A DNA stretch of 64,000 nucleotides, from assembly GCA_035541875.1 (NCBI GenBank), contig DATKML010000011.1, positions 1 to 64,000 of the forward strand. Reading direction: 5' to 3'. How positions within the stretch are numbered: position 1 is the first letter of the stretch; the number at the start of each line of letters is the position of its first letter. Under the pieces are notes generated by a model. It saw only the letters and a list, made by a program, of their open reading frames with translations, was not told the origin of the DNA and made no database searches. Positions 18,887 through 27,764 of the stretch are shown in pieces. The stretch is from JAJPHI01 sp035541875 (GTDB lineage: Bacteria; Desulfobacterota; Binatia; Binatales; Binataceae). The position numbers and the translations under genes were made by a program.

Positions 18887-19417
18887 CTACGGCGCCTGGA
18901 AGCGGGAGATCGCTCCACGGATCAGAGCATAAGCGTCTTCCCGTGCGACCCAGCGCAGTCCCTTCACCCATTTACCCTTTTCGAGGTCCTTGTAATGTCG
19001 AAAGAAGTGCTCGATTTGGTCGCGCATAATGGGCGGGAGATCGGTGTAGTTTTCGATCCGGTCGTAGTAGGGATTCAGCTCGTCGACGGGTACCGCAAGG
19101 ATTTTTTCGTCGATGCCATGTTCATCTTCCATCAAGAGAGCGCCGATCGGCCGGCAGCGGATCACTGCGCCAGGCGTGACCGGAACCTGCGAGAGCGCCA
19201 ACGCATCACAAGGATCCCCATCCTCAGACAGGGTGTTGGGAATGAAGCCGTAGTTGGCCGGATAGTACATCGCGGTATGGAGGAAGCGATTGACGAAAAG
19301 GGCACCGGAAATTTTGTCCAGTTCGTACTTTACCGGCACACCGCCCTGCGAGATCTCGATCAAAACGTTGATCTCCAGCGGCGGATTGCGCCCGGGAGGA
19401 ATTTTACTCACATCCAT
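18887..19417 (-). CDS. ppa: Inorganic pyrophosphatase, family I
   Basis: A 176-residue cytoplasmic enzyme that hydrolyses PPi to two phosphates and drives biosynthetic reactions forward. The length equals that of the well-studied bacterial enzymes. The start MDVSKIPPGRNPP and the substrate and metal signature DGDPCDALAL (residues 66-75) are diagnostic. VKYELDKISGAL and YPANYGFIPNT supply further active-site lysine, glutamate and tyrosine residues, and the C-terminal HYKDLEKGKW is also typical. The ATG at 19417 is preferred over the upstream extension because a GGAAGG lies about 9 nt before it and homologues begin there. It is transcribed toward groES but separated from it by over 300 nt, so probably independent. 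Confidence 0.96.
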   Translation of the reverse strand: MDVSKIPPGRNPPLEINVLIEISQGGVPVKYELDKISGALFVNRFLHTAMYYPANYGFIPNTLSEDGDPCDALALSQVPVTPGAVIRCRPIGALLMEDEHGIDEKILAVPVDELNPYYDRIENYTDLPPIMRDQIEHFFRHYKDLEKGKWVKGLRWVAREDAYALIRGAISRFQAP

Positions 19418-19768
19418 CGTGCATACCTTCCATATCGAAAAACTGCGCCACGCGGGCGTGTATCGCGTCACTCATTCCACGACAAGCCTATACCGTCACC
19501 AAATCAGCCTCCGACTGTCCGTCCAGAGGGCTCCGATTCCGCCGAAGACAGCGCCGCGGCGGGCGCGACAGTACCGCACGGCGAAGTCTCTTCGTCACGA
19601 GCGGTCATTGCGACCGTTGCGGTAAACGTGTTGATTCAGATGATCATCTGGTCGCGAGCAATAACCGTTGAGCCAATTGTAAACGTTCCGCCGAGCCATC
19701 CCAAGAATTTATGCCGCGCGAGCGTTAATTCATCCGGCATGCGCGATGGTTAGGAGGATCAACGCCCA
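19418..19768. other. Upstream region of ppa, nothing else recognised
   Basis: This is the promoter side of ppa. A plus-strand frame spans much of it but has poor composition. It borders the decayed genes that start at 19769. Confidence 0.4.
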
Positions 19769-20235
19769 TTACACTTCGCACTCTGACAACCGTGCAGTGA
19801 GAGCAAGTCTTCCCTTCACGGTCGACTTCAACCACCGACCGGATGCCAAAGTCCAAAAGCTCAATTCCGCCTCGACCCCCTTCAGCGAGACGCCAAACCG
19901 AATTATGAAGGCTGAGGCAGCTCCCAGCTCAGCATGATCAGATAGATGGCCCGGCAGATCATCAGACGAAAGGATCGATGCCCCGCACAAGATAACTGCC
20001 CGCTCGATGACGTTTCGCAGCTCGCGAATATTACCCGGCCACGAATAGGCCTTGAGTACCATCCTCGGGTACTCCCTGAAGCACTTTCCGATGTTCCCGA
20101 TTGAAGTGCCCAATGAATTGCTCGGTCAAGAACGGTACGTCCTCAATCCGTTCGCGCAGTGGCAGGAGTTCGATTGAAAGGACATTCAGGCGGAAATAGA
20201 AGTCTTCGCGCACCCGCCCCTCGCGGTCGATGCGG
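19769..20235 (-). pseudogene. Decayed sigma-54-dependent activator (C-terminal remnant)
   Basis: Two minus-strand frames together encode the second half of an NtrC-type AAA+ domain. The first part, ending near 20100, reads REDFYFRLNVLSIELLPLRER, then DVPFLTEQFIGHFNREHRK. The continuation lies in another frame: FREYPRMVLKAYSWPGNIR, then ELRNVIERAVILCG. The switch around 20090-20110 is a frameshift. The end (GVSLKGVEAELSFWTLASGR) resembles the start of a Fis-like helix-turn-helix helix but decays into unrelated sequence without the recognition helix. The N-terminal part with Walker A is missing: upstream sequence changes to a DUF4143-type fragment on the other strand. It is therefore a broken gene, distinct from the intact regulator at 28390-29847. 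Confidence 0.8.
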
Positions 20236-20441
20236 TTCTTGAAGGTTCGAAGGGCAAATGGGCGATCGAGGTGAAGACCGGAACAGTCGGTAGCAGCGAA
20301 CCGCGCGGCCTAGCCGAATTCGTAATTCGCAATCCCGACTATCGCCCGATGCTGCTGTGCGACGAGCCGGGCGCCCTTGAGGGCTCGGGAATCGAAACAC
20401 GTCCCTACGTTTTAGAACTCGCGATCGTTACCTCTTTGTGA
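20223..20441 (+). pseudogene. C-terminal fragment of a DUF4143-type AAA ATPase
   Basis: The plus strand is open and ends at a TGA at 20439-20441. The translation carries the C-terminal signature of DUF4143 nucleases or ATPases: a VDAVLEG strand, WAIEVKTG (the E-V-K of a restriction-endonuclease-like fold), then PRGLAEFVIRNPDYRPMLLC. In the family this fold follows an N-terminal P-loop ATPase of over 200 residues, which is absent here: immediately upstream the DNA encodes the sigma-54 activator remnant on the other strand. There is no start codon that makes biological sense. These proteins are often encoded in mobile or toxin-like contexts. The junction of the two remnants falls near 20215-20235. 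Confidence 0.65.
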
Positions 20442-20768
20442 ACAACCAGGCCCTCGATGGAACGGTTCTCTCGGGTGCCTTAGGTCTGCGCTTCGTGCAC
20501 GAAATGCGGACTGCGGGCCGCCTTGGAATCGCGAACCTGACGGATTGGTCGATCGAACGCAGCGAACTAATGGCTTGAACGACTGGTGTGGTAGCCATGG
20601 ACCCGCTCGGGGCTGGCGATCGCAGGCGCCAGCCGTGTCGTGAACGACAAAGAAACCCCGCGCCTCGGGAAGAAGCGGGTTGAGCGACCAGTCGCCCCAA
20701 TCGCGTCTCCGCTGTTGCCGCGATGCTCGTGCGCGATGGCTGCCAAATCGAGCAGCCGATCGGCAGCT

Positions 20769-21308
20769 ATGACGGACCCTACCTCGAAGAGCTGGCAAGA
20801 GGTAAAGCTGGCTGTGCCCGCAGGGATCGCTCCGGCCGACGCGCCTGCCTACGATGTTCCATTCTTCCGTGATGCCAAGAACGGCTTTATGGCGGTATCG
20901 TATGGCGGACCACCGGAGGGGTTGCCATCTGCGGTGGTGCTGTTCCGCACGGCGGACGCCGGAAACACTTGGAAAATCGACAGTATGCTTACCGGGTTAG
21001 ACGACTCGTCGGCTGGGCAAGCGGCCGTCCGCACGATGGGAGGATCTCGCTGGATTGTGGCGAAGTCGATGCGTAAAGACGACACGGGAGCCGTAAGTCG
21101 GATCGAAACGGGTCAAGCAAGCAGTATCACCTCAGACAGCGCTGCTACTTATTTTCGGGGCCATGAGCTCGCTTCAGTGCTGAGTTTCGTCACGGCCGAG
21201 AAAGGCTGGATGATAAGCGGTAGCGGGCAACTCCTATCGACCTCAGACGGCGGAACGACCTGGAAAGAGATTTACGCCGGGACGACCCCACCCCTAGCTC
21301 AGTTTTGA
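20769..21308 (+). CDS. Asp-box (BNR / Ycf48-like) repeat protein, possibly truncated
   Basis: From about residue 6 the 179-residue translation is a beta-propeller-like sequence. Two Asp-box motifs (S/T-x-D-x-G-x-T-W) are visible: RTADAGNTWKI and STSDGGTTWKEI. The part PFFRDAKNGFMAVSYGG matches the strand preceding each box in such propellers. Full propellers need six or seven blades; only about two or three fit here, and the sequence ends soon after the second box, so the gene is probably truncated. The upstream frame (back to 20640) is low-complexity and not homologous; no signal peptide is visible and no good ribosome binding site precedes the ATG. Fragment or short domain protein; exact function unknown. 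Confidence 0.5.
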   Translation: MTDPTSKSWQEVKLAVPAGIAPADAPAYDVPFFRDAKNGFMAVSYGGPPEGLPSAVVLFRTADAGNTWKIDSMLTGLDDSSAGQAAVRTMGGSRWIVAKSMRKDDTGAVSRIETGQASSITSDSAATYFRGHELASVLSFVTAEKGWMISGSGQLLSTSDGGTTWKEIYAGTTPPLAQF

Positions 21309-21778
21309 CGTCGCTGCGATGGAGAGGGTCCTTAGATCCGTCTCTTGAGCGTTCTGACTCTGTAAGGGCCGACTTATTATGACCGTGCGTGGTCCAAGAA
21401 AGCCCTCGCCGCTCTATCTACAATCACGGAAACGATGCGCGAGTACGAGCGGTTAAACTGTAGCTTCATGTGACCTTAACAGCGGATGAAAGCCTCCCTA
21501 CTCTCAGTGCTTTGCCGACTCGAGCCTAGCTCTTTCGTGAAGGTAAGGCCCTTCGCGCCGACCACGTGTTAGCCGGCTTGGGCAACGGCGACGCAAGAGA
21601 CCCACATCCCTCCTGCGCAATTCTCGATAACCAGTTCGATGGTCGGTGCGATTCGAGCCACCGCCGTGGATCCGAATCGAGAAATTGAACCTGGGAATAC
21701 CATGATTTGGTCGCTCGCGAGGCACTGTGAGCGCCCGACCATGATGACTTCGAGGTGTGCGGCAGCTACCTTATAACC
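21309..21778. other. Intergenic region before the polyphosphate operon
   Basis: No gene is seen. A minus-strand frame at 21504-21725 is Arg-rich and not protein-like. The promoter of the plus-strand ppx operon should lie here; I did not find a convincing -35/-10 pair. Confidence 0.4.
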
Positions 21779-23299
21779 ATGCGGCTCGCCGCCATCGATG
21801 TCGGCTCAAACTCGGTCCACCTGATCATCGCCGACGTATCCCGTGAAGGACATATCGAGGTTATCGATCGCGTCAAGGAGATGGTGCGTCTCGGACGCCG
21901 ATCCTTCACCACCGGACGCCTGACACCCGAAGCAATGGATATGGCGGTGCGCACCCTCTCCTACTTCAAGCGCCTCGCCCACTTCCGACACGTCGATAGG
22001 ATGCGCGCAGTGGCCACCAGCGCCGTGCGCGAAGCGAAGAACCGTATCGCGTTCATCCAGCGTATCCGGCGCGAAACCGGGCTCGCCGTTGAGGTTATCT
22101 CGGGCGACGAAGAGGCCCGCCTCATCTTCGAGGCTGCGCGCCATGCCTTCGGGCTCGAAGGCGGACCCCATCTGCTGGTCGATATCGGCGGCGGCAGCGC
22201 CGAGTTGGGGCTGGTCAAAGACGGCAAGCCGCTATGGCTCAAGAGCGCGAAGCTCGGGGCGGCGCGCCTGACCGAGCGCTTCCTGCCCGACGATCCGCCG
22301 ACGGCGACCCAGCGTAAGGACCTGATCAAGCATCTCGACGACGAGATTGGCGAGGCGATGCGCGAAGCGCGCAAAGCCGGTGTCATCCGGGCGATCGGGA
22401 CCTCGGGATCGATCAATACGCTCGTCGCGATGGCGCGGGCGGCGCGCGGCGAAGAATGGGGGCGCTTGCACGGCGCGAACGCCTCGGCGGAAGAAGTCGC
22501 GCGTATCACGACACAACTCGTCGAGGCGAACTCGGCGTTGCGACCGGACTTGCCGGGGATGGATGCGAAGCGCACCGACCAGATCGGAGCGGCAGCGCTC
22601 CTGACCGATTACGTCCTGCGGAAATCCGGAGCCCCCTACCTCACCGCCTGCACCTGGGCGATCCGCGAAGGATTACTGCTGGGCCTGATGCGCAAAGACG
22701 GCAACCATCCGGGTATGGATGCACGCCGGCGATCGGTACTCGGGCTCGCAACCCGCTTCGGCGGTCGCAATATGCACGGCAAGCACGTCGCCAAGCTGGC
22801 GCTCGCCCTCTACGACGCGACGGCATTGGTGCTCGGTCTCAACGGGAAGTCACGCGAGCTGCTCGAATACGCGGCGCTGCTGCACGATATTGGCCATACA
22901 ATCGATCACGATCGGCACAATCGGCATTCGTATTACCTGATCAAGAACGGCGAGCTGCTCGGCTTCGATCCGATTGAAATCGAGATCATCGCGCTGTCCG
23001 CGCGGGGCCATCGGAAACAGGGTGGCCAGTTCTACTCCGAAGAATTGCGCCCCTTCAGCGCCGGCGAGAAACGCACCGTGCGCGCGCTCGCGGCGATCCT
23101 GCGCGTAGCCGACGCCCTCGATCGCAGCCATTTTGGCGTAATCAAAAAGATCAAAACGCACTACTCGCCCGGACGCCTCACGCTCGAAGTGAGCTCGAAT
23201 GACGAGAGCGCCGACCTCGAAATATGGACCACCGAGCGGCGCACTGACCTGCTGGCGAAATTGCTCGATCGGCGGATAATCCTCGAAAAATCGAGCTAA
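21779..23299 (+). CDS. ppx: Exopolyphosphatase / pppGpp phosphohydrolase (Ppx/GppA) with HD-type C-terminal domain
   Basis: A 506-residue protein of the ASKHA fold that removes terminal phosphates from polyphosphate, or the 5' phosphate from pppGpp. The first phosphate-binding loop is AAIDVGSNSVHLII (residues 4-17), followed by LRRSFTTG-like and ATSAVREAKN segments. The second loop is LLVDIGGGSAELGLV near residue 135 and the third is IGTSGSINTL. The C-terminal part carries an HD-like motif (LLHDIGHTIDHDRHNRHS), as in full-length Ppx enzymes. The ATG at 21779 begins the conserved domain exactly; a GTG at 21755 is possible. It is the first gene of a tight set with CHAD and SixA (gaps 15 and -4 nt). 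Ppx and GppA cannot be told apart from sequence alone. Confidence 0.95.
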   Translation: MRLAAIDVGSNSVHLIIADVSREGHIEVIDRVKEMVRLGRRSFTTGRLTPEAMDMAVRTLSYFKRLAHFRHVDRMRAVATSAVREAKNRIAFIQRIRRETGLAVEVISGDEEARLIFEAARHAFGLEGGPHLLVDIGGGSAELGLVKDGKPLWLKSAKLGAARLTERFLPDDPPTATQRKDLIKHLDDEIGEAMREARKAGVIRAIGTSGSINTLVAMARAARGEEWGRLHGANASAEEVARITTQLVEANSALRPDLPGMDAKRTDQIGAAALLTDYVLRKSGAPYLTACTWAIREGLLLGLMRKDGNHPGMDARRRSVLGLATRFGGRNMHGKHVAKLALALYDATALVLGLNGKSRELLEYAALLHDIGHTIDHDRHNRHSYYLIKNGELLGFDPIEIEIIALSARGHRKQGGQFYSEELRPFSAGEKRTVRALAAILRVADALDRSHFGVIKKIKTHYSPGRLTLEVSSNDESADLEIWTTERRTDLLAKLLDRRIILEKSS

Positions 23300-23314
23300 G
23301 GCTGAACGCGATCC

Positions 23315-24283
23315 ATGTCCAACGGGGGTATCGACGAGGCGAAGCAGAGGGCGCGACCTCCTTCTATCGTGTTGACGCCTGGGATGCCCGTAGCTGCCGC
23401 CGCCACCCACGCCCTCCAAACCGGATTAGCCGCTCTCAAGTTTTACGAGCCCGCTGCACTGCAAGGCGAAATCGAAGGAATCCATCAGTTCCGCGTCTCG
23501 GTCCGCCGCCTGCGCGCCGCCGTCGAACTGTTCGTGCCTGTCCTTCACGCGAATCGAGTGCAGTTCTACCGTGCGGATCTTCCATTGGTGGGTCATTGCG
23601 CCGGTGCCGCACGGGATGGCGATGTCTTGCAGGATCTCATTCGCAGCAATGCCAAAGCGCTCGATCCGATGAGCGCGCGCGCCCTGACCCCGGTCTATCA
23701 GGCTCTGGCCGATAGTCGGATCGCAGCGATGCGCGAGTTGTCGAATTTCCTCCAATCAAAGCGCTACGCGAAGGTCTGCGAGCGGCTTGCTTCCCCCCTT
23801 ACACGGAAGTTCCCGCCCGATGCAGACCTAAGGAGGATGGCGCCTCGGCTTATCGAGCCAATCATACGTATCTGCCTCCGCACCGGCGCGCGACTCAGAC
23901 CCGAATCGCCACCCACGGCGTTCCATCGCCTACGGGTACGTCTGAAGCGTCTGCGGTATGCGCTGGAGATGCTCGATCCTCCCGCCGGCAAGCACGCGTC
24001 GAAGATGATCAAGCGCCTGCGCAAGATGCAGGACGAACTTGGAGAGCATCAGGATTCCGTGAATACCGGCATCTGGATTCGCCAATTCGCCCGCACGCAG
24101 CCTCCGCCAGAAACCGTGCTGGCGGCCGGGGCACTAATGCAATACGTAGGTGAACGGCGCGTTAAGCTTGCGGCGCGAGCACTGCACCAATGGAAAAAGA
24201 TCGAGCATAGCGGCATCCTGATCAAAGTGATCGGAGACTTCACGGAACGGTCACAATTGGACGAGGTCCCGTCAGCAGAATGA
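23315..24283 (+). CDS. CHAD domain protein (polyphosphate-binding)
   Basis: A 322-residue all-helical protein with two matching halves, each opening with the CHAD signature: GIHQFRVSVRRLRAAVELF near residue 54 and AFHRLRVRLKRLRYALEML near 207. The conserved His and the rows of Arg and Lys form a basic channel that in characterised CHAD proteins binds inorganic polyphosphate, often on granules. Its gene lies 15 nt after ppx and overlaps sixA by 4 nt (ATGA), so the three are surely co-translated. Inference: it recruits or senses polyphosphate for the neighbouring phosphatase. No CYTH domain is fused to it, unlike many triphosphatase-CHAD proteins. There are no membrane spans or signal peptide. 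Confidence 0.93.
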   Translation: MSNGGIDEAKQRARPPSIVLTPGMPVAAAATHALQTGLAALKFYEPAALQGEIEGIHQFRVSVRRLRAAVELFVPVLHANRVQFYRADLPLVGHCAGAARDGDVLQDLIRSNAKALDPMSARALTPVYQALADSRIAAMRELSNFLQSKRYAKVCERLASPLTRKFPPDADLRRMAPRLIEPIIRICLRTGARLRPESPPTAFHRLRVRLKRLRYALEMLDPPAGKHASKMIKRLRKMQDELGEHQDSVNTGIWIRQFARTQPPPETVLAAGALMQYVGERRVKLAARALHQWKKIEHSGILIKVIGDFTERSQLDEVPSAE

Positions 24284-24780
24284 GATTGTATGTACTGCGC
24301 CACGCCGAGGCTGAGGATGCCGGCCCCGGAAACGAGGATGAAGCTCGGCGCCTGACAGAGCGCGGCTCGCAGCGGATGCGCGAGGCCGCCAAGGGATTGC
24401 ATCGCCTCGGCGTAACTTTCGCCTCCATCCTGACAAGCCCTCTGATCCGTGCCGCAGAGACCGCGGCTATCGTTGCCGCAGCTTACAGCAACGAACCACC
24501 ACCCCAAGTGCTCGCGGAGCTCGGCACAGGTGTCGCGCCGTCGCAGCTCGCATCCACGCTCGCGTCATTCGCGCGGCACGGCGATATGATGATCGTCGGT
24601 CACGAGCCACAGCTAAGCGGGTTCGTCTCGCTGGTGCTCACCGGTACGCCCAATCGCCTCCGGGTCGAAATGAAAAAAGGCGCATGCGTCGCGATCGAGC
24701 TGGATGATCGCTTCGACCGCGGTGAGGGGACCCTGCTCTGGATGCTCACGCAGCGGCAATTACGCAAAATCGGCAAATAA
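24280..24780 (+). CDS. sixA: Histidine phosphatase SixA
   Basis: A 166-residue protein of the histidine phosphatase (phosphoglycerate mutase-like) superfamily, of the short SixA type that dephosphorylates phosphohistidine. The catalytic RHA motif is at residues 7-9 (His8 is the phospho-acceptor). A second arginine lies in TSPLIRAAETA near 57, and the second catalytic histidine is in VGHEPQLSG at 108. The length fits SixA (about 160). The start overlaps the CHAD stop by 4 nt. Known SixA proteins act on HPt or PTS phosphohistidines; whether this one works on a protein or on polyphosphate-related substrates cannot be seen. The genomic link with Ppx and CHAD is common in several phyla. Confidence 0.93.
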   Translation: MRLYVLRHAEAEDAGPGNEDEARRLTERGSQRMREAAKGLHRLGVTFASILTSPLIRAAETAAIVAAAYSNEPPPQVLAELGTGVAPSQLASTLASFARHGDMMIVGHEPQLSGFVSLVLTGTPNRLRVEMKKGACVAIELDDRFDRGEGTLLWMLTQRQLRKIGK

Positions 24781-24839
24781 TTAGCATGTCGGGACCTTGA
24801 GCGATCACGACCAGCGGCTATACGCTACGTAATCGCCCT

Positions 24840-26609
24840 ATGTTTTTGCGCCAACGTGCTCTGGCACGCGCTGCCAGCGAGAAGGTTCTCTACCCCCGGA
24901 GTCCGGGTGGAGATATCTCGCTCTGCGTCGTCTATCCGAATACGTATCCGGTCGCGATGGCAAATCTGGGGTTTCAGGCGATCTACCAGATCTTCGAATC
25001 CGATCCGCGCGTCGCTGCTGATCGTGCCTTCCTGCCTGAAGCCGACGAACTCGCGGCGATCCGTTCACGCCAGGAGCGCCTACTATCTTTCGAGAAAGGC
25101 AAACCGCTGGCCGATTTCGAGCTAATCGCCTTTTCGATTTCCTTTGAGACCGACTATCTGAACGTCGTTAAGATGTTGCGGCTGGCTGGTATTCCGCCGC
25201 GCCGCGAGAATCGACGCGATCGCCATTATCCGCTGATCATCGCGGGCGGCTCAGCAGTCTTCTTGAACCCGGAGCCGATCGCCGATTTCGTCGATCTTTT
25301 TCTTATCGGCGAGGGTGAGGAGATGGCGCCAGAGTTCCTCGCGGCCTATCAAAGTAGTCGCAACAACTCAGACGACGGGGGCCCAGCGATCGAAACTCTC
25401 GCGCACGTCGAGGGTTCGTATATCCCCGAGCATTACCGTCCGGAGTACGCGGCCGACGGTCGTCTTGTCGCGGTGCATTATTCAGGTGCGCGCGGCGCCG
25501 GCGTGAAGCGCCGGATGGTGAAAAACCTCAATCGCTTCGTGACCGCATCGCGGATTATGACCGAAGAATCGATCTTCGGGGACATGTATCTGGTCGAGGC
25601 GAGCCGCGGATGCCAATGGGGATGCCGCTTCTGCGCCGCGGGCTTCATGTATCGCCCGATCCGCTATCGCGATCCCGAGACGCTGCTCCAGTCGGCACAG
25701 GAGGGACTCGGCGAGCGCAAGGTAATCGGACTCGTGGGCGCGGAAATGGCAAGTGTGCCGGGCGTCGCGGATCTCGCTACCGCAGTCGCCGAAGCAGGCG
25801 GTCGCTTATCGCCCTCCTCGCTCAAGGCCGATTGTATCTCGCCACAACTTGCTCAGGCGCTGGCACGTAACGGTAATCGCAGCGTGACGATCGCCCCCGA
25901 GGCCGGCAGCGAGCGGATGCGCAAAGTAATCAATAAAAATCTGACCGAAGCGAAGATACTTGAAGCCGCGGGGATGCTCGTCGGGGAAGGCGTCTCAAAC
26001 TTAAAGCTTTATTTTATGATGGGACTGCCGGAGGAGACCGACGCCGACGTGATGGAAATCGCGCGGCTGACTGGAACGATCCTCACCCGGATGCGCGAGC
26101 AGAAGCGCCGGGTCGGTCACGTGACGGTATCGCTCAACCCGTTCGTGCCGAAGCCTTGGACGCCGTTTCAATGGGACGCTATGCAGCCGATCAACGTGCT
26201 CAAGAAAAAAATCGCATCGCTGCGGAGCGAGCTTGGGCGGATCGGCGGCACCAGTATCGAGCTCGACGCGGAATCGCCACGGGAGGCTTACTTTCAGGCG
26301 CTTATTTCGAGAGGCGATCGTCGCGTCGGCGCGATCCTGGAGTATCTGGAAGCCGAGGGGTGCGACGATTACAGCTCGATTTGGAAAAGCCTGAACGGAA
26401 TTCGGGGCCGGGGGAATCAGGATTCAAACCTGCCGGACCCAGACTTCTTTGTAACGCGTAATTACGACCACGATGAGCTGTTGCCGTGGGACTTTATCGA
26501 CCATCACATCCATAAATGGTTTCTGCTGTCGGAACGGAAAAAGGCTCATTTTGAGCATCAGACCAAACCATGTGACGTGACACGGTGTACCGTGTGTGGG
26601 GCATGTTGA
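24840..26609 (+). CDS. B12-binding-type radical SAM protein (TIGR03960-like)
   Basis: A 589-residue protein with an N-terminal Rossmann-like part resembling cobalamin-binding domains (CVVYPNTYPVAMANLGF, later LIIAGGSAVFLNPEP and LFLIGEGEE), then a radical SAM barrel. The cluster-binding motif is ASRGCQWGCRFC near residues 257-264 (C-x3-C-x2-C); the later IAPEAGSERMRKVINK and LKLYFMMGLPEE are typical of the methylthiotransferase/YgiQ-like group. The C terminus ends with a cysteine cluster (CDVTRCTVCGAC) that could hold a second metal site. Homologues of this type often lie beside a DUF2344 gene or ribonuclease G; neither is seen here. The substrate is unknown. It starts 59 nt after sixA and overlaps the next gene by 7 nt. 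Confidence 0.88.
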   Translation: MFLRQRALARAASEKVLYPRSPGGDISLCVVYPNTYPVAMANLGFQAIYQIFESDPRVAADRAFLPEADELAAIRSRQERLLSFEKGKPLADFELIAFSISFETDYLNVVKMLRLAGIPPRRENRRDRHYPLIIAGGSAVFLNPEPIADFVDLFLIGEGEEMAPEFLAAYQSSRNNSDDGGPAIETLAHVEGSYIPEHYRPEYAADGRLVAVHYSGARGAGVKRRMVKNLNRFVTASRIMTEESIFGDMYLVEASRGCQWGCRFCAAGFMYRPIRYRDPETLLQSAQEGLGERKVIGLVGAEMASVPGVADLATAVAEAGGRLSPSSLKADCISPQLAQALARNGNRSVTIAPEAGSERMRKVINKNLTEAKILEAAGMLVGEGVSNLKLYFMMGLPEETDADVMEIARLTGTILTRMREQKRRVGHVTVSLNPFVPKPWTPFQWDAMQPINVLKKKIASLRSELGRIGGTSIELDAESPREAYFQALISRGDRRVGAILEYLEAEGCDDYSSIWKSLNGIRGRGNQDSNLPDPDFFVTRNYDHDELLPWDFIDHHIHKWFLLSERKKAHFEHQTKPCDVTRCTVCGAC

Positions 26610-27319
26610 AGCGGAGGGGAAAGCACTTGAGGATTCAAACTGGGGACGGAAGAAGCACAGGCGCTGCACGAGTAGTCGGGGGACTGCTCGTCGCGGCGTT
26701 CACGCTAGGGCTCGTCATCGGCGATGCGACGACGAGTCTCGCCCAAAGCGCGGGCGGCCTGCCGGAAACGACGATCGCGCCTGACGGCGGCGGTACCGGG
26801 GCATCAGCTCCCGCGGCGAGTCCTGCCGGCGCCTCTCCCGTATCCAGCGAGGCGGGCACTCCTACGCCCCAGCCGGTCAAACATAAAACTCATACGACGA
26901 CTGCGAAGGCTGCCTCCTACATCGGAGAAGTCGAGTCGGGTAGCGGGATGCTGAAACTGACGGAGAGCGGATGGGCCTACGCTACACCGTCGAAGTCTGG
27001 GGCACACGTTCAGGAAGTTCATGCGGGCAAGTTCGTAAATGTCAGTGGAACCACCGCTCACTACGTGCAGGTAAAGCTGAAGAACGGCTCCACGGCTTAC
27101 ATCCCGATGACGGCGGTCGAACTCGCCAAGCCGACCGACAAAATCTTTCGGCTGACCAAGGATACTCCGGTGCTGTCTGTGCCCAATCATAGCGGCAAGA
27201 AGCTCGCGGAAGTTCACGCCGGACACGACGTGCAGGTTATCGGAACTTCGATTAACTACATGAAGATCCGGATGAAGGACGGCTTGGAAGGCTTTATCGC
27301 TATCAGCGCGCTGGAGTGA
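26603..27319 (+). CDS. Exported protein with two SH3-like repeats
   Basis: A 238-residue protein. A twin-basic N terminus and hydrophobic stretch (ARVVGGLLVAAFTLGLVIG) act as signal or anchor, followed by a Pro/Ala/Ser-rich linker to about residue 95. Two homologous beta-rich repeats follow. The first has GWAYATPSKSGAHVQEVHAG then VQVKLKNGSTAYIP; the second has DTPVLSVPNHSGKKLAEVHA then MKIRMKDGLEGFIA. These resemble bacterial SH3 domains that bind cell-wall peptide or act as dockers. The ATG at 26603 overlaps the radical SAM stop by 7 nt; the frame extends to a GTG at 26585. Location is probably periplasmic and wall-associated; function otherwise unknown. Confidence 0.72.
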   Translation: MLKRRGKHLRIQTGDGRSTGAARVVGGLLVAAFTLGLVIGDATTSLAQSAGGLPETTIAPDGGGTGASAPAASPAGASPVSSEAGTPTPQPVKHKTHTTTAKAASYIGEVESGSGMLKLTESGWAYATPSKSGAHVQEVHAGKFVNVSGTTAHYVQVKLKNGSTAYIPMTAVELAKPTDKIFRLTKDTPVLSVPNHSGKKLAEVHAGHDVQVIGTSINYMKIRMKDGLEGFIAISALE

Positions 27320-27452
27320 ATCTTAGCGTTTAGTGATGTTTTGTTTAGTTTTGTCATCTTTAAAGAAAAATTTGCGTGTCTCATGTTGGTACAATCTGTA
27401 TATTCATCCCTAACAGGTCCGTTTGTAGCGGACATACAGGAGTACCAAGACC

Positions 27453-27764
27453 ATGGCGGCATGCGAAGCAGTAAATAAGAGCGTAGTTCCAGCGAAAACC
27501 GCAGCAGCCGAGCGTCAAATCGCCACGAAGTCGCTTTCGCAGATTTTGGAGGAGACAGCCAAGGCCGTTAATCGCCCGGTACTGTGGCTGCTCGAGGCGA
27601 TGGCGTTCGTTGCCTTGACCTGCTGTCTAGCCCTTCTTCCGCTACTCCACGGCGAAGGGACGCGCTCAGCGATGGGCTTGGCGGCCGGTTACTTCACGCT
27701 CTCCGGTCTTCTGGGGGCTTATATACTGTTGCTCGGAAAGGATCGCGCGCGTCGCGGAGCCTAG
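27453..27764 (+). CDS. Small two-span membrane protein
   Basis: A 103-residue protein with a soluble helical N terminus (about residues 1-42, including KSLSQILEETAKAVNRP), then two membrane spans at about 44-65 (LLEAMAFVALTCCLALLPLL) and 74-93 (GLAAGYFTLSGLLGAYILLL), and a short basic end. GGAG lies about 9 nt before the ATG. The region upstream is unusually AT-rich and contains TACAAT, a possible -10 box, so it may have its own promoter. Its stop codon overlaps that of the opposite-strand thiE within the four bases CTAG. No family is recognised. Confidence 0.72.
   Translation: MAACEAVNKSVVPAKTAAAERQIATKSLSQILEETAKAVNRPVLWLLEAMAFVALTCCLALLPLLHGEGTRSAMGLAAGYFTLSGLLGAYILLLGKDRARRGA

Noticed and set aside
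20428..20700. Minus-strand ORF in the gene graveyard
   Set aside because: Arg/Pro-rich and irregular, while the plus strand encodes a fragmentary protein-like sequence.
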